A DNA stretch of 64,000 nucleotides from Paraflavitalea pollutisoli (GTDB lineage Bacteria > Bacteroidota > Bacteroidia > Chitinophagales > Chitinophagaceae): contig NZ_JARKMX010000008.1 in assembly GCF_029360705.1 (NCBI RefSeq), forward strand, positions 2,720,202 to 2,784,201, in the 5' to 3' direction. The notes under the pieces are model-generated. The model was not told the DNA's origin. It made no database searches and saw nothing but the letters and a program-made list of their open reading frames with translations. A program made the position numbers and the translations under genes. Below, piece after piece: positions 55,016 through 64,000 of this stretch (the first letter of the stretch is position 1; every line of letters begins with the position of its first letter).

Positions 55016-56127
55016 AAAAGCACGTACATCTTCCAGTAGTAATAGTAGGTGGCGGCCCGGCAGGGGCTGCCACCGCTATTGCCTTGTGCCGACTCGGCAT
55101 ACCCTGTGTGGTATTGGAAACACAGACGACAGCCTATAAACCGGGTGAAACCATCCCGCCCAATGCCTATCCCGTCTTTAGGCAGCTGGGCATAGAATAT
55201 ATTCTCCAGGACCACCGGCATATCCGGAGCGTGGGCAACACGGTGATCTGGGGGCAGGATCAGGTACAGGACCGGGCTTTCCTGGCTGAGCCGCATGGTG
55301 ATGGGTTTCATATCAACCGGCCTTATTTCGAAAAGCAACTGCGCTGGTCGGCGGAGCGCATCGGCACCCAATGGCTCGCCGGCTGGACGTTTATCGATTG
55401 CCAGGAGGAGCCCGATCATGTATCCATTACCTGTACCGATGCCGACGGAGCACGTATGGTGATAACTGCCGCCTTTGTCGTCGACGCCAGTGGACGCTCG
55501 GCCATACTGGCGCGTAAAGTTGGCAGCCAGCGCAAGAGCCTGGACCGTCTGACAGGTTATTTTACCAAATGGGCACCACTGCCCAAAACGCTGGCCAATA
55601 TGACCTTCATCGAGGCCACGCAAGATGGCTGGTGGTATGCCGCTTCGGTATCGAACCAGCACCTTGCCCTCAATTTTATGACGGATGCAGACCTGCAGGA
55701 GATCAATGCAACTCAACTACCGCAATGGCTCACCGACAAACTGCAGGAAACCGTTTACCTGCGTACACACCTGGCGACTTCTCATGGACAACCTTTTGCC
55801 ACCGTACACGCGAAACCGGCTTCTACCTCTCACCTCGATCAACTGGCGGGCCGCCTCTGGTTGGCGGTAGGCGATGCGGCCTGTACCTATGACCCACTCA
55901 CCTCCTACGGCATCACGGCCGCGCTGGGCAGCAGCCTCTATGCCGCGATGGCCATCAAAGATCAGCTCATGGGCAATCCCGAAGCCATGGACGCTTATCG
56001 TTATGTACAGCAAACGACCTTCAACCAATGTCTCGGCATGCTGCAAAACCAATACAACCTGGAACAGCGTTGGCCGGAGAGTGCGTTTTGGAAAAGAAGG
56101 CAGGTAAACGTGTCGCAGGCGGGTTAA
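55012..56127 (+). CDS. LodB-like FAD-dependent maturase, apparently with an ATA start
   Basis: About 371 residues if it starts at ATA 55012. The FAD-binding motif VVIVGGGPAGAATAIALCRLG begins at about residue 9, and the second FAD motif is VGDAACTYDPLTSYGITAALGSS. This is the tryptophan-halogenase-like flavoprotein family that includes LodB, needed for quinone formation in LodA. No ATG, GTG or TTG exists in frame between the upstream stop (54868-54870) and the FAD motif; the first TTG (55084) lies after it and would destroy the domain. The ATA overlaps the LodA stop TAA (ATAA), just as ATG usually overlaps TGA. Alternatives: -1 frameshifting from LodA, or a sequence error. Confidence 0.8.
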   Translation: MKKHVHLPVVIVGGGPAGAATAIALCRLGIPCVVLETQTTAYKPGETIPPNAYPVFRQLGIEYILQDHRHIRSVGNTVIWGQDQVQDRAFLAEPHGDGFHINRPYFEKQLRWSAERIGTQWLAGWTFIDCQEEPDHVSITCTDADGARMVITAAFVVDASGRSAILARKVGSQRKSLDRLTGYFTKWAPLPKTLANMTFIEATQDGWWYAASVSNQHLALNFMTDADLQEINATQLPQWLTDKLQETVYLRTHLATSHGQPFATVHAKPASTSHLDQLAGRLWLAVGDAACTYDPLTSYGITAALGSSLYAAMAIKDQLMGNPEAMDAYRYVQQTTFNQCLGMLQNQYNLEQRWPESAFWKRRQVNVSQAG

Positions 56128-56203
56128 CAGTGGGTGGCGGCAAGTCGGCTTTTCATTTTTTATTGAGATTTACATATTGTACATTACAGTAGCAAGCCCC
56201 TCC

Positions 56204-56926
56204 ATGATGAAGCACCTTCCCTACTTCCTGCTGCTGTTATTCATTGCCTGCGGACAGGAACCACCAAAAACTACGCCCGCTCCTCGCTGGGACTCGCTGC
56301 CGACAGCAGAGCTTGTAAAAATTCAGGACACTGTGACAATAGCAGAAACATTCACAGACAGCCTGCGCATTGGCAGCAAAAAGCACAACAAGGTAGAACT
56401 GGTTAATTACCGACAGGGCGATACGGCCTGGGTCACGATCAAATTTTACAGCCGCCGCGATACTGGTTGGTTGTTGAAGAATGAATTCAATCAGGATGGC
56501 GTATATGCCGGTGTGAGTGACCCGACGGTACTTGACTATAACAACGACCGCTTCAACGACCTAAGATACTTTATAGGGACCGGGGCCAGGGGTGGGAATT
56601 CATTCTACGAAATGTTCCTATACGATCAGGCAGGCGATCAGCTAAAGATATTGAAGGGCGCAGATGACTACCCCAATATCAACTACAACAAAACATTAAA
56701 CTGCTTGGAATCATTGGCACTAACCGGCAGTTGCACTACCAGCTTTTTACGGATTAGTGGCGATAGTGTGGTTGAATTTGCTTCTGTAGACGTTGATGGC
56801 AGACAAATAACCGTACAAGAATTGGATAAAGATGGACAGATGAAAACCACGCTGGAGAAAAAATCAAGCTTGCTCTGCCCCGTCAAAGTTAAAAACTTCA
56901 AACCGCTGGTGATCGAGGAGGATTGA
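56204..56926 (+). CDS. Unrecognised lipoprotein
   Basis: About 240 residues. Lipoprotein signal MMKHLPYFLLLLFIACGQ with the lipobox Cys; then a Thr/Pro-rich linker and a beta-rich domain containing DPTVLDYNNDRFNDLRYFIGTGARGGNSFYEMFLYD, which looks like a calcium-binding or propeller-type loop. I chose ATG 56204 (or 56207), because the TTG start at 56177 would precede the signal peptide. Function unknown. It follows the lod module by 76 bp on the same strand but may have its own promoter. Confidence 0.7.
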   Translation: MMKHLPYFLLLLFIACGQEPPKTTPAPRWDSLPTAELVKIQDTVTIAETFTDSLRIGSKKHNKVELVNYRQGDTAWVTIKFYSRRDTGWLLKNEFNQDGVYAGVSDPTVLDYNNDRFNDLRYFIGTGARGGNSFYEMFLYDQAGDQLKILKGADDYPNINYNKTLNCLESLALTGSCTTSFLRISGDSVVEFASVDVDGRQITVQELDKDGQMKTTLEKKSSLLCPVKVKNFKPLVIEED

Positions 56927-56931
56927 TTCAC

Positions 56932-58965
56932 CTACCGCATCAACGGCATCCAGACCGTCATATCCGTCTGACCGCGGTTGGCCCAGGCATAATACGGGAT
57001 CAGGGTCACTGCCACCGGTTTAGTGCGGGTAGACACTTCCTGGTAGAGGCTGTTGGCATTATTGCGCATCAGCAATTGTGCCTGTCCTTGCAGGGCCATC
57101 AGCTTGCCCCCTGCCACCTCTTTAGCTACCGGCTTGAGCGCGATGTTCACCGGCAGGGTCACATCAAATACATTAGCTCCAGCCAGGTCGGCCGACTCCA
57201 GGCAATACACCAACGGACCCCGCTTTACCGCCACCTGGTTGCGCGTCTCCTCCACCAAATGGTGCGTTTCGAGCAGGGTGGCTGGCATATCCATATCCAA
57301 CACCACTACATCTCCTTTCCCCTTCCAGGTACGGGTAATCACGGCATAACCATTCTCTACCGTATGTACTGCAACACCATTGGCGGTCAGCTTGAATTGC
57401 TTGCACCAGCCGGGGATGCGCAGCTTCACCGCAAAGCCACCCGCAGGCAGGCCATCCAACTGGATAGTCACCTTGCCCTGCCAGGGATAGTCGGTTTCCT
57501 GCTGTACGCTGATGGCACGCCCATTCTTCAATACCGTATTCAAGGCATTTCCACCATACAGGTTAACCTGCACAGCCGCATCGGAAAGACTATATACATA
57601 ATTACTCACCTCCGCCAACGTACGCACGGTATTGGGCGGACAACAATTCGACAAACCAATATATTCCTGCCGGCCGCCCATCCAACGCAATTGGTAAGGA
57701 TAGTCCCTGGAAGCAGCCAATGGATTGGTATAAAAATATTTGCTGCCGTCCATGCTCACACCCGACAACACACTGTTGTACAACGCCAGCTCTACCACAT
57801 CGGCATAACGACTTTCACCCGTCATCTGCAGCATGCGCCAGTTCCACAATACATTACCAATATTGGCGCAGGTTTCATTGTGGGCACTGAGGTTCGGCAA
57901 CTGATAATCCTTGCCATACGACTGATGCACTTTCTGGACCGTATCGGGATTGTAAGACGCTCCATCAACCGATACACCATCGTACAAGGCACCGCAGCCT
58001 CCGGTAACATACATCTTGTGGTTCACGACATTGTCCCACATCCGGTTCAGCGCTGGCAGCAAGGTGGTGTCGCCTGTTTCTGTATACACATCTGCCACGC
58101 CGGCAAACAAATAATTGGCCCGCACGGCATGCCCCACCACTTTCTGCATTTCCCGGAAGCGGGTACGGTCGGAATTATCGTCCGTCCCTTCCGTGAGGCC
58201 CCGGATATCGATCAGCTTCTGCGCTAAGGATAAATATTTCTTCTCGCTGGTTGCCCTGTACAACTCAATAATGCCCATATAATGCGACGGACAGATCGCG
58301 TTGCGCGCCTGTTCAGGCGTTGCCCGGGTATAAAACCCGATCAGGAAATCACCCGCTTTCTTAGCCACCTCCAGCAAGGTTGTTTTACCCGTTGCCCGGA
58401 AGTGCACACAGGCTGCCGTCATCAGGTGCCCGATATTGTACGCTTCAAAACTCAGGCGGTCATCAAACTGTTTCTGTGTACCTGTACGCTTTTGTTCGAT
58501 CACCGACTTCGTATAGATATACCCATCGGCCCGCTGTCCTTTGGCGATCACCGCAATAGCCTTGTCCATCATCGCATCCAACTTGGGGTCACGCGATACG
58601 GCATAAATGGCAGCTACGGCTTCCAGTGTTTTGTAGAAATCACCATCATGAAAAGAAGGTCCTTTGTGTTTGCCGGTATCCAACCCGGCAGCGATCTCAA
58701 AGTTCTTAAACGCATGACTCCTGTCTGCATCCATATAGATGCTCCACAGCCGCGGCACCATGGACTCTTTACACACCGTAAACCGCTCGGCCCAAAACCC
58801 TGTAGTCCAGCGAACCTCGCCCAGTCCCGGGGCATACAAAACAGCATGCTTGCTGTGTGTCGTATTCGTTAAGGCTTTGTTTTGCGCTTGCACGGGCGAC
58901 ACCAGGCCTACCACACAGGCGGCCATTACCATCTTCTTTACCATGATCATGTATTTTGAGGCCAT
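56932..58965 (-). CDS. GH127 beta-L-arabinofuranosidase-like
   Basis: 677 residues with a signal peptide (cleavage near PVQAQ). In HypBA1 the GH127 catalytic centre uses a Zn-bound Cys cluster and a Glu; here the corresponding stretches are HNETCANIGN with E364 and SNCCPPNTVRTLAEV with C441 and C442. The (alpha/alpha)6 barrel motif SFHDGDFYKTLEAVAAIYA and the C-terminal beta domains are present. Known members release beta-L-arabinofuranose from hydroxyproline-linked arabino-oligosaccharides of plant extensins; related families act on other sugars. Alternative start Met6 or Met8 is possible. Last of four genes in the operon, 3 bp after GH78. Confidence 0.85.
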   Translation of the reverse strand: MASKYMIMVKKMVMAACVVGLVSPVQAQNKALTNTTHSKHAVLYAPGLGEVRWTTGFWAERFTVCKESMVPRLWSIYMDADRSHAFKNFEIAAGLDTGKHKGPSFHDGDFYKTLEAVAAIYAVSRDPKLDAMMDKAIAVIAKGQRADGYIYTKSVIEQKRTGTQKQFDDRLSFEAYNIGHLMTAACVHFRATGKTTLLEVAKKAGDFLIGFYTRATPEQARNAICPSHYMGIIELYRATSEKKYLSLAQKLIDIRGLTEGTDDNSDRTRFREMQKVVGHAVRANYLFAGVADVYTETGDTTLLPALNRMWDNVVNHKMYVTGGCGALYDGVSVDGASYNPDTVQKVHQSYGKDYQLPNLSAHNETCANIGNVLWNWRMLQMTGESRYADVVELALYNSVLSGVSMDGSKYFYTNPLAASRDYPYQLRWMGGRQEYIGLSNCCPPNTVRTLAEVSNYVYSLSDAAVQVNLYGGNALNTVLKNGRAISVQQETDYPWQGKVTIQLDGLPAGGFAVKLRIPGWCKQFKLTANGVAVHTVENGYAVITRTWKGKGDVVVLDMDMPATLLETHHLVEETRNQVAVKRGPLVYCLESADLAGANVFDVTLPVNIALKPVAKEVAGGKLMALQGQAQLLMRNNANSLYQEVSTRTKPVAVTLIPYYAWANRGQTDMTVWMPLMR

Positions 58966-58968
58966 TGC

Positions 58969-61143
58969 CTATTTCTTAATTCCTGGTACAGCTTTATACG
59001 TCACCAGGTATTCTACACCAGCCTCTACATCCATTTCGTATTGACTGGTACCCGTGCTACGAATCGTCGCCGTTTTACACACCGGCTTGCCCGTGCTGGT
59101 GAAACGCAACGTGCCTACGCCCGCAGCTCCCTTCACTTTGATCTGCGAGGTGCTGCAGTACAAAGACACCTCTCCCCCAGGTACCGGCACCTTGCCTTCC
59201 ATCCACTGTAAACCGCCAAGCACCGGCGTTATTGAATAAGTTTGATAGCCGGGCGATGTAGGCTGCACACCCAGGTAGTAACGCCCCAACAGGTAGAGCG
59301 GACTCGCGCCCCAGGCGTGACAAAGGCTTTTACCAAAAGGCCTGCCATACATCGCGTAATGTTCTGCTCCAGTTTTAGACGGATTGTATTCTTCCCAGAA
59401 AGAGGTAGCGCCTAGCTTCAGCATGCCACCCCAGTAGTCTTTCATTTCTTTTAATACGTATGCCTGCTCACCCAGTGCGCAAAGCGCTTCCAACTCATAA
59501 AAACGCATATAAGGTGTCGTGATCTTCGGCACCTGGTTATTGAGCAACACCTGTTGCTTCACGCCCTGCTTTTGCTGGTCGTTGAAATAATTAAAGAAGA
59601 TGCCGAACATATTGGTATAGCGGGTTACATTGTCCGTCGGCGCTCCATTTACCCGGCTATGCACCAACGCCTGCTTCGATTCATTCCAGTAGATCGAGAA
59701 CAGCTTCTTGCGCAGCTCAGCACCAAGCGCTTCGTACTTTTTGACACCAGGTGCATCACCAGCGATCTCCGCGCATAGCGCCATCGTTTCCAGGCTACGA
59801 CACAACAGCATTTGCTCAAAACTTACTTCGCCTTGCTTGCTCAGGCCATCGGCCCAATCGATGAACACCCAGTCGCCCGATTGCCCTTCCATCAAACCGT
59901 CCTTATTCCTTCTGCCCAGACAATACTCCATGAGGCTTTGCATACGTGGATACAATTGTTGCAAGAATGCCTTATCGCCGGAATAGGTATAATAATCATA
60001 AATACCCAGGAACCAATAGAAGGTATAATCCATGATGGTATTGATATGACTGCTCACCGGATCTTTGCCGCGCAACGCCAGGATGGTTCGACGGACGGAT
60101 GCATTGTCAAACAACAGGTAATAGTTCATCAGGTAGCTCTGGTTGGCATCACCACTCCAGATCCAGCGGTCCCGCTTGATACCATCGATGAAAAACTCCC
60201 GGGTATTGAGGTGCAGGGTATATTTGGCCACGTCATAGATCTTATTCAACTCCTCGTCCGACGACCGGAAAGAACCCTTGTCTTCCACTGGCAGGTATTC
60301 GTACCACATCGATACAGAATCGATCTGCACAGCAGGATCGTATTGCACGTTTACATAGCGGAAGGCCTTGGTACTCGGCGTCATTACCACCCCTTTACTG
60401 TTGTTATTGATGGCCAGCTTATCCAAGGTTTCGGCCCCTTCGGGGGATAATGCCTCTTCCTTCGATTCCCCGTAGTAGATCGTCACCGGCCCTTTACCCG
60501 TTACGCCATTCAGTTGCAGGTAACCAAAGGTTTCTTTGCCAAAATCCAGCAGAAGGCTATTGCCTTTGCGCTCTGCCGACACAGGTTGCAGCAACTGGCG
60601 CTTCAATTCAAAAGCAGAGGGCAGGCTGCCCGGCTCGTTGAAATTCCAGCTACCGGCTTTCAACCAGGTGGTGCCGCTCTGGTCACTTACCTTGCCCGAC
60701 TCATCGATCCACTCTTTGTCTTCATTCGTCACCAGCCAGCTGCTGTCTGTGAAGATGGTGCGACCCTGTACATACAGTGCAGGAACAGCCGCCTGGTTAT
60801 ACACTTTAATGTTGATCCGGTGTTTACCCGCAGGAATGGTCAGTTTGGCCGGCATGCCGGGCAGCATGCGCGAGTCGATCTTAATATTGTACGGCCCCTC
60901 TGCATGAATGGTAATCTCTTCCGGCGCCGCCAGCTCAAATACCTTGTGAAAATCCATCAGTACATAATGCGCATCCATGCGCCAGAAGGGTGGAAAGAAA
61001 GCCCCCTTCTCGGTACGACGGTTTTGCATTTTGTTGGCCAGCCAGATCTCGTAGTCACCAGGATACCATATCCAGGTAGCCTGCTGGGCCCATGCACCCT
61101 GTGCAACCAATACAAGAAGAATAGCAAGCAGTTTATGTTTCAT
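58969..61143 (-). CDS. GH78-like alpha-L-rhamnosidase
   Basis: 724 residues with a signal peptide (cleavage near GAWAQ). N-terminal beta domains and a six-hairpin catalytic domain containing LNTREFFIDGIKRDRWIWSGD, GDWVFIDWADG, ATSFWEEYNPS and SLCHAWGASPLYLLGRYYLGV, all typical of GH78. GH78 enzymes release alpha-L-rhamnose with inversion. Length is short for the family (many exceed 900). Co-transcribed with the SSS symporter upstream (11-bp gap) and GH127 downstream. Confidence 0.85.
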   Translation of the reverse strand: MKHKLLAILLVLVAQGAWAQQATWIWYPGDYEIWLANKMQNRRTEKGAFFPPFWRMDAHYVLMDFHKVFELAAPEEITIHAEGPYNIKIDSRMLPGMPAKLTIPAGKHRINIKVYNQAAVPALYVQGRTIFTDSSWLVTNEDKEWIDESGKVSDQSGTTWLKAGSWNFNEPGSLPSAFELKRQLLQPVSAERKGNSLLLDFGKETFGYLQLNGVTGKGPVTIYYGESKEEALSPEGAETLDKLAINNNSKGVVMTPSTKAFRYVNVQYDPAVQIDSVSMWYEYLPVEDKGSFRSSDEELNKIYDVAKYTLHLNTREFFIDGIKRDRWIWSGDANQSYLMNYYLLFDNASVRRTILALRGKDPVSSHINTIMDYTFYWFLGIYDYYTYSGDKAFLQQLYPRMQSLMEYCLGRRNKDGLMEGQSGDWVFIDWADGLSKQGEVSFEQMLLCRSLETMALCAEIAGDAPGVKKYEALGAELRKKLFSIYWNESKQALVHSRVNGAPTDNVTRYTNMFGIFFNYFNDQQKQGVKQQVLLNNQVPKITTPYMRFYELEALCALGEQAYVLKEMKDYWGGMLKLGATSFWEEYNPSKTGAEHYAMYGRPFGKSLCHAWGASPLYLLGRYYLGVQPTSPGYQTYSITPVLGGLQWMEGKVPVPGGEVSLYCSTSQIKVKGAAGVGTLRFTSTGKPVCKTATIRSTGTSQYEMDVEAGVEYLVTYKAVPGIKK

Positions 61144-61154
61144 ATCAGCGAAGA

Positions 61155-62735
61155 TTAGTGATGTCCATTAAAGAATAGATAGAGACTGAGCATGATGATG
61201 ATCAGCGAAATCCACAGTATCCAGACCCGCCTGGTAGGTTTGGGTAAGGTCCCGGATTGCTGTACAAAACGGGTAGGTTTGGGATCAAACAACGACAACA
61301 ATACCGCTACTACCAACAGCACCGCAAAAATGTAGAAAGACAATAAAAGGTAATGCGGCCAGAAATCGTATTTATCGGGCGTCAGTACCCACAGGTATAT
61401 GACACCAATGCCCAAACTGAAAGCCGATCCTGCCGAGAGGATCACATTCACCGCCAGTCGCGTGGTTCGTTTCCAGAAAACCGATAGCAGGAACACCACC
61501 GACAACGGCGGCGCGATGAACCCCAGTACCGACTGGAATACATCAAAGAGATTGAGGCCGCGGATATTGTCGATGGCCAGCGCCATCACGATGGCAAACA
61601 AACAGCCGCCGGCTACCGTCATCCTACCCACCCGGATCAATTGTTTGTTGGTGGCGGCCGGATTGATCTTCTTACGATAGATATCCATCGTAAACACCGT
61701 ACTCAGCGAATTGAGCGATGACCCGATGGTGCCCACCAGCACGGCGATCAACACCACAATCACCAATCCATTCAGCCCCGGGGGAAAGAGATTGGTCACC
61801 ATGGTCATATAGGCTTCATTGGGATTGCTGAGGTTAGGAAACAATTCAAAACAGAGGATACCGGGCACGATGAACAAGGGCAACGACAAGATCTTCAACC
61901 AGCCTATGAAGTTCACCCCCAACTGCCCCTGCTCGAGGTTGCGCGCCCCCAATACCGATTGCACCATGGCCTGGTCGGTACAAAAGAAAGCAACGGCTGC
62001 TACCGGATAACCCAACAGGATGGCCGGCCAGGGATATCCTTTATCGCTCGCCGGGTGAATGAGGTTCCAGTATTCAGGAGGTGCCTTGTGAAACAGCGCC
62101 GATATACCACCCACTTTGTGAATACCAATGATGGTCAGCAACAGGGAAACGATGATCAGCAGGATCATCTGAAACACATTCACCTTGGCAATAGCTTTGA
62201 GACCACCTGCAAAAGCAAACAAGCCGGCAAAGGACACCAGCACGATCACCGATTGCCACATGGGGATATTCAATATCTGCCGTACGAGGAAGCCACCGGC
62301 AAACAGGCCGAGCGACAACCAGGAGATGAGTATTTTGATGAGGGCGTACCAGGCCAGCATGGTGCGCGTGGAATCGCCATAGCGGTTGCCCATGAACTCA
62401 GGCATCGTGGTCACTTTGGCAGCGAGGTAACGCGGCGCAAAGACCATACAAAGCAAGAAGAGAAAAACGAATGCATACCACTCGAAATTGCCTGCTACGA
62501 TACCGGTACTGTATCCGATACTGGCAAAGGCCAGCAGCATGGAAGGGCCTACATTGGTGCCCCACATATTGAATCCGATACTGGCCCATCCCAGCGAATT
62601 ACCGGCCAGGAACAGCGTCTCATCTTCTTTACGTTTTCCAAAGCTGGCTTTGTAACCGATGACAAGCAGGATGAGCAAGTAAGCGCCCACGATCACGAAG
62701 TCGATGGGCTGCAATTTATCCAGGATGGTATTCAT
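61155..62735 (-). CDS. Sodium:solute symporter (SSS family)
   Basis: 526 residues, about 13-14 membrane helices. Features: FVIVGAYLLILLVIGYKASFGKRKEDETLFLAGNSLGW, SIGFNMWGTNVGPSML, the sodium-site region GTIGSSLNSLSTVFTMDIYRK and ATNKQLIRVGRMTVAGG. Sugar or sugar-acid uptake across the inner membrane, substrate unknown; from its operon partners GH127 and GH78 it likely takes in arabinose, rhamnose or an oxidised derivative. It is not closely similar to the symporter at 14.2 kb. Confidence 0.88.
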   Translation of the reverse strand: MNTILDKLQPIDFVIVGAYLLILLVIGYKASFGKRKEDETLFLAGNSLGWASIGFNMWGTNVGPSMLLAFASIGYSTGIVAGNFEWYAFVFLFLLCMVFAPRYLAAKVTTMPEFMGNRYGDSTRTMLAWYALIKILISWLSLGLFAGGFLVRQILNIPMWQSVIVLVSFAGLFAFAGGLKAIAKVNVFQMILLIIVSLLLTIIGIHKVGGISALFHKAPPEYWNLIHPASDKGYPWPAILLGYPVAAVAFFCTDQAMVQSVLGARNLEQGQLGVNFIGWLKILSLPLFIVPGILCFELFPNLSNPNEAYMTMVTNLFPPGLNGLVIVVLIAVLVGTIGSSLNSLSTVFTMDIYRKKINPAATNKQLIRVGRMTVAGGCLFAIVMALAIDNIRGLNLFDVFQSVLGFIAPPLSVVFLLSVFWKRTTRLAVNVILSAGSAFSLGIGVIYLWVLTPDKYDFWPHYLLLSFYIFAVLLVVAVLLSLFDPKPTRFVQQSGTLPKPTRRVWILWISLIIIMLSLYLFFNGHH

Positions 62736-62797
62736 ATGGTCAATGCGTTAGTAGGTTGGGGCTTTCGGGACCAGCTGCGGCGATGGCCGCTCTTTCG

Positions 62798-63847
62798 TTA
62801 TGGCCAGACCTCTGCGATCTTTACCGGGCGGCCGGTTTCCAGCGATCGCTCCATCGCTTTCAATACAGCGATCGTACCTATGCCTTCAGACAGATCGGGA
62901 TAGGCCGTAAAGCCCTGTTCGATCGAGTCGGCAAAGTACTCGAGGTAATTCTGGTATTCACCCGCATGATGGCTTTTGCCTTCAAAGCGGAAGTAATGTT
63001 TTAGTTTATGTTCCCAGGTTACGATACGTTCTTCGCCCGTTCTATCGGTGATCGCGTAGCGCAGGTCCATGTAATCGCCCTGACTGCACCCTTCCGTACC
63101 CCGCAGAATACAACTCATTTCACTGTCACGATCCACCGGCTGTACCGGTCCGCTGTACACCCCACTCACACGGGCGATACGTCCGTCCTTTGCCTTGAAG
63201 ATGAAATGCATGGTGTCTTCATTTTGCAGGCCACCCGCTTTTCCATTAGGACTCAGCATACCATACCCCATCACTTCTTCTATCTCTGGCAGGTACCAGC
63301 GGATGAAATCAACCGGATGACTCAGTCCGCCGTATAACCATTTAAAGGCTTTCTCCAGCGACCAGCCCTTACCGAGAAACCAGCGGTGGTCGGCATGGTA
63401 GTAAGATTCTACCGTTACCAGCTCCCCTATCAGGCCCGCCTCGTAATCGGTCCGTTGCCGCTTCATGGGCTCGAAGAAACGGGAGCTTTGCCCCACAAAC
63501 ACTTTTTTACCGGTTTGCCGTTGCAAGGCCAGCAACTCCTCCGCCCTAGACAGGTCGTCGATCAGGGGTTTGGTACACACTACATGTTTATTGTGCTGCA
63601 AGGCCAGTTTGATATGGTCGGCATGGAATTTATCAGGCGTATAGATGGCGATCACGTCAATGTCCGGATCGTTGAGCATGTCTTCATAGTGCAGCGTGTA
63701 GTGATGAAAATCAAATTCCTTACCACGCTGCAGGCATAACTCCTCCTTTACGTCGCAGATCGTCTTCAGGTTCCACTTACTGCTTTGCAGGGCAGCCGAC
63801 ATGGTACTGCGCCCTTCACCCAAACCGAGAATACCGAGGTTCAACAT
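62798..63847 (-). CDS. Gfo/Idh/MocA-family oxidoreductase
   Basis: 349 residues. N-terminal Rossmann domain with GILGLGEGRSTM, the second block IDVIAIYTPDKFHADHIKLALQHNKHVVCTKPL containing the catalytic Lys, then a C-terminal dimerisation beta-sheet with GGLSHPVDFIRWY. NAD(P)-dependent oxidoreductase acting on sugars or inositols; substrate cannot be predicted. Cytoplasmic. First gene of the operon; the 63-bp gap to the symporter contains no terminator. The last 150 bases of the window upstream of it hold no gene that I can recognise. Confidence 0.88.
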   Translation of the reverse strand: MLNLGILGLGEGRSTMSAALQSSKWNLKTICDVKEELCLQRGKEFDFHHYTLHYEDMLNDPDIDVIAIYTPDKFHADHIKLALQHNKHVVCTKPLIDDLSRAEELLALQRQTGKKVFVGQSSRFFEPMKRQRTDYEAGLIGELVTVESYYHADHRWFLGKGWSLEKAFKWLYGGLSHPVDFIRWYLPEIEEVMGYGMLSPNGKAGGLQNEDTMHFIFKAKDGRIARVSGVYSGPVQPVDRDSEMSCILRGTEGCSQGDYMDLRYAITDRTGEERIVTWEHKLKHYFRFEGKSHHAGEYQNYLEYFADSIEQGFTAYPDLSEGIGTIAVLKAMERSLETGRPVKIAEVWP

Positions 63848-64000
63848 GATCTATTATATGATTAATGACTACAAATAAACACACAGGAAGGTGTACCACT
63901 GTTATGCACCTGCATGGCTCGCCCTCGTTGCCTTTGCGCCTCGATGCCTAGTTGCCATTCTGCAAAAACACCCATACCTCACCCGGTGCGGTACCCGGAA

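Noticed and set aside
56923-58227. 434-residue ORF on the plus strand
   Set aside because: Antisense shadow of the GH127 gene; His/Gln/Ile-rich composition typical of a shadow.

Overview
The window looks like chromosomal DNA of a Bacteroidota, most likely a Chitinophagaceae-type soil or plant-litter degrader. This is inferred from a SusC/SusD pair, many secreted glycoside hydrolases, TAnnTTTG-type -7 promoter boxes (often only a few bases before the start codon), LytTR and AraC regulators and an HxlR regulator. No rRNA, tRNA, CRISPR array or intact insertion sequence was recognised.

Layout. 0-2.7 kb: the end of an unknown gene, a CLC antiporter resembling the fluoride subclass, and an AraC regulator. 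3.1-8.7 kb: three secreted peptidases in tandem (DUF885, S9B dipeptidyl peptidase, M61); the S9B gene carries a frameshift that removes its catalytic triad. 8.9-13.0 kb: GH31 and GH39 enzymes. 13.4 kb: a HAD phosphatase/mutase-like gene. 14.2-32.9 kb: a coherent L-arabinose/arabinan locus. It contains a sodium/sugar symporter, the araB-araD-araA operon, susC-susD-DUF3823, a GH51-GH51-GH43 operon, a DUF2147 protein and a Nudix-type AraR-like regulator. Candidate 21-bp operators (8-bp arms, 5-bp spacer, TAA...TTA ends) lie before araB, before the GH51 operon and before the regulator itself. Together these genes would cleave arabinan outside the cytoplasm or in the periplasm, import arabinose and convert it to xylulose-5-phosphate.

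33-36.5 kb is an accessory stretch: a class A beta-lactamase-like lipoprotein, then about 1.3 kb without genes, then an AT-rich orphan immunity-like gene with a possible vestige of its toxin. The non-coding part is filled with several different short repeat families that all recur at 11-bp spacing, some arranged as opposed arms. This is the most unusual feature of the window.

36.6-48 kb: a multi-PAS histidine kinase, a divergent HxlR/SDR pair with a nested palindromic operator, an AraC regulator, and a coupled DUF5703-GH106 pair likely acting on rhamnose-containing glycans. 48.1-51.8 kb: a LytS/LytTR two-component system with a serine hydrolase gene between kinase and regulator. 52-56.1 kb: a three-gene module of catalase-like protein, LodA-like quinone-cofactor oxidase and LodB-like flavoprotein. 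The last has no normal start codon and seems to begin at an ATA overlapping the LodA stop. 56.2-63.8 kb: a lipoprotein and a four-gene operon (Gfo/Idh/MocA oxidoreductase, SSS symporter, GH78, GH127) for another arabinose/rhamnose-containing glycan.
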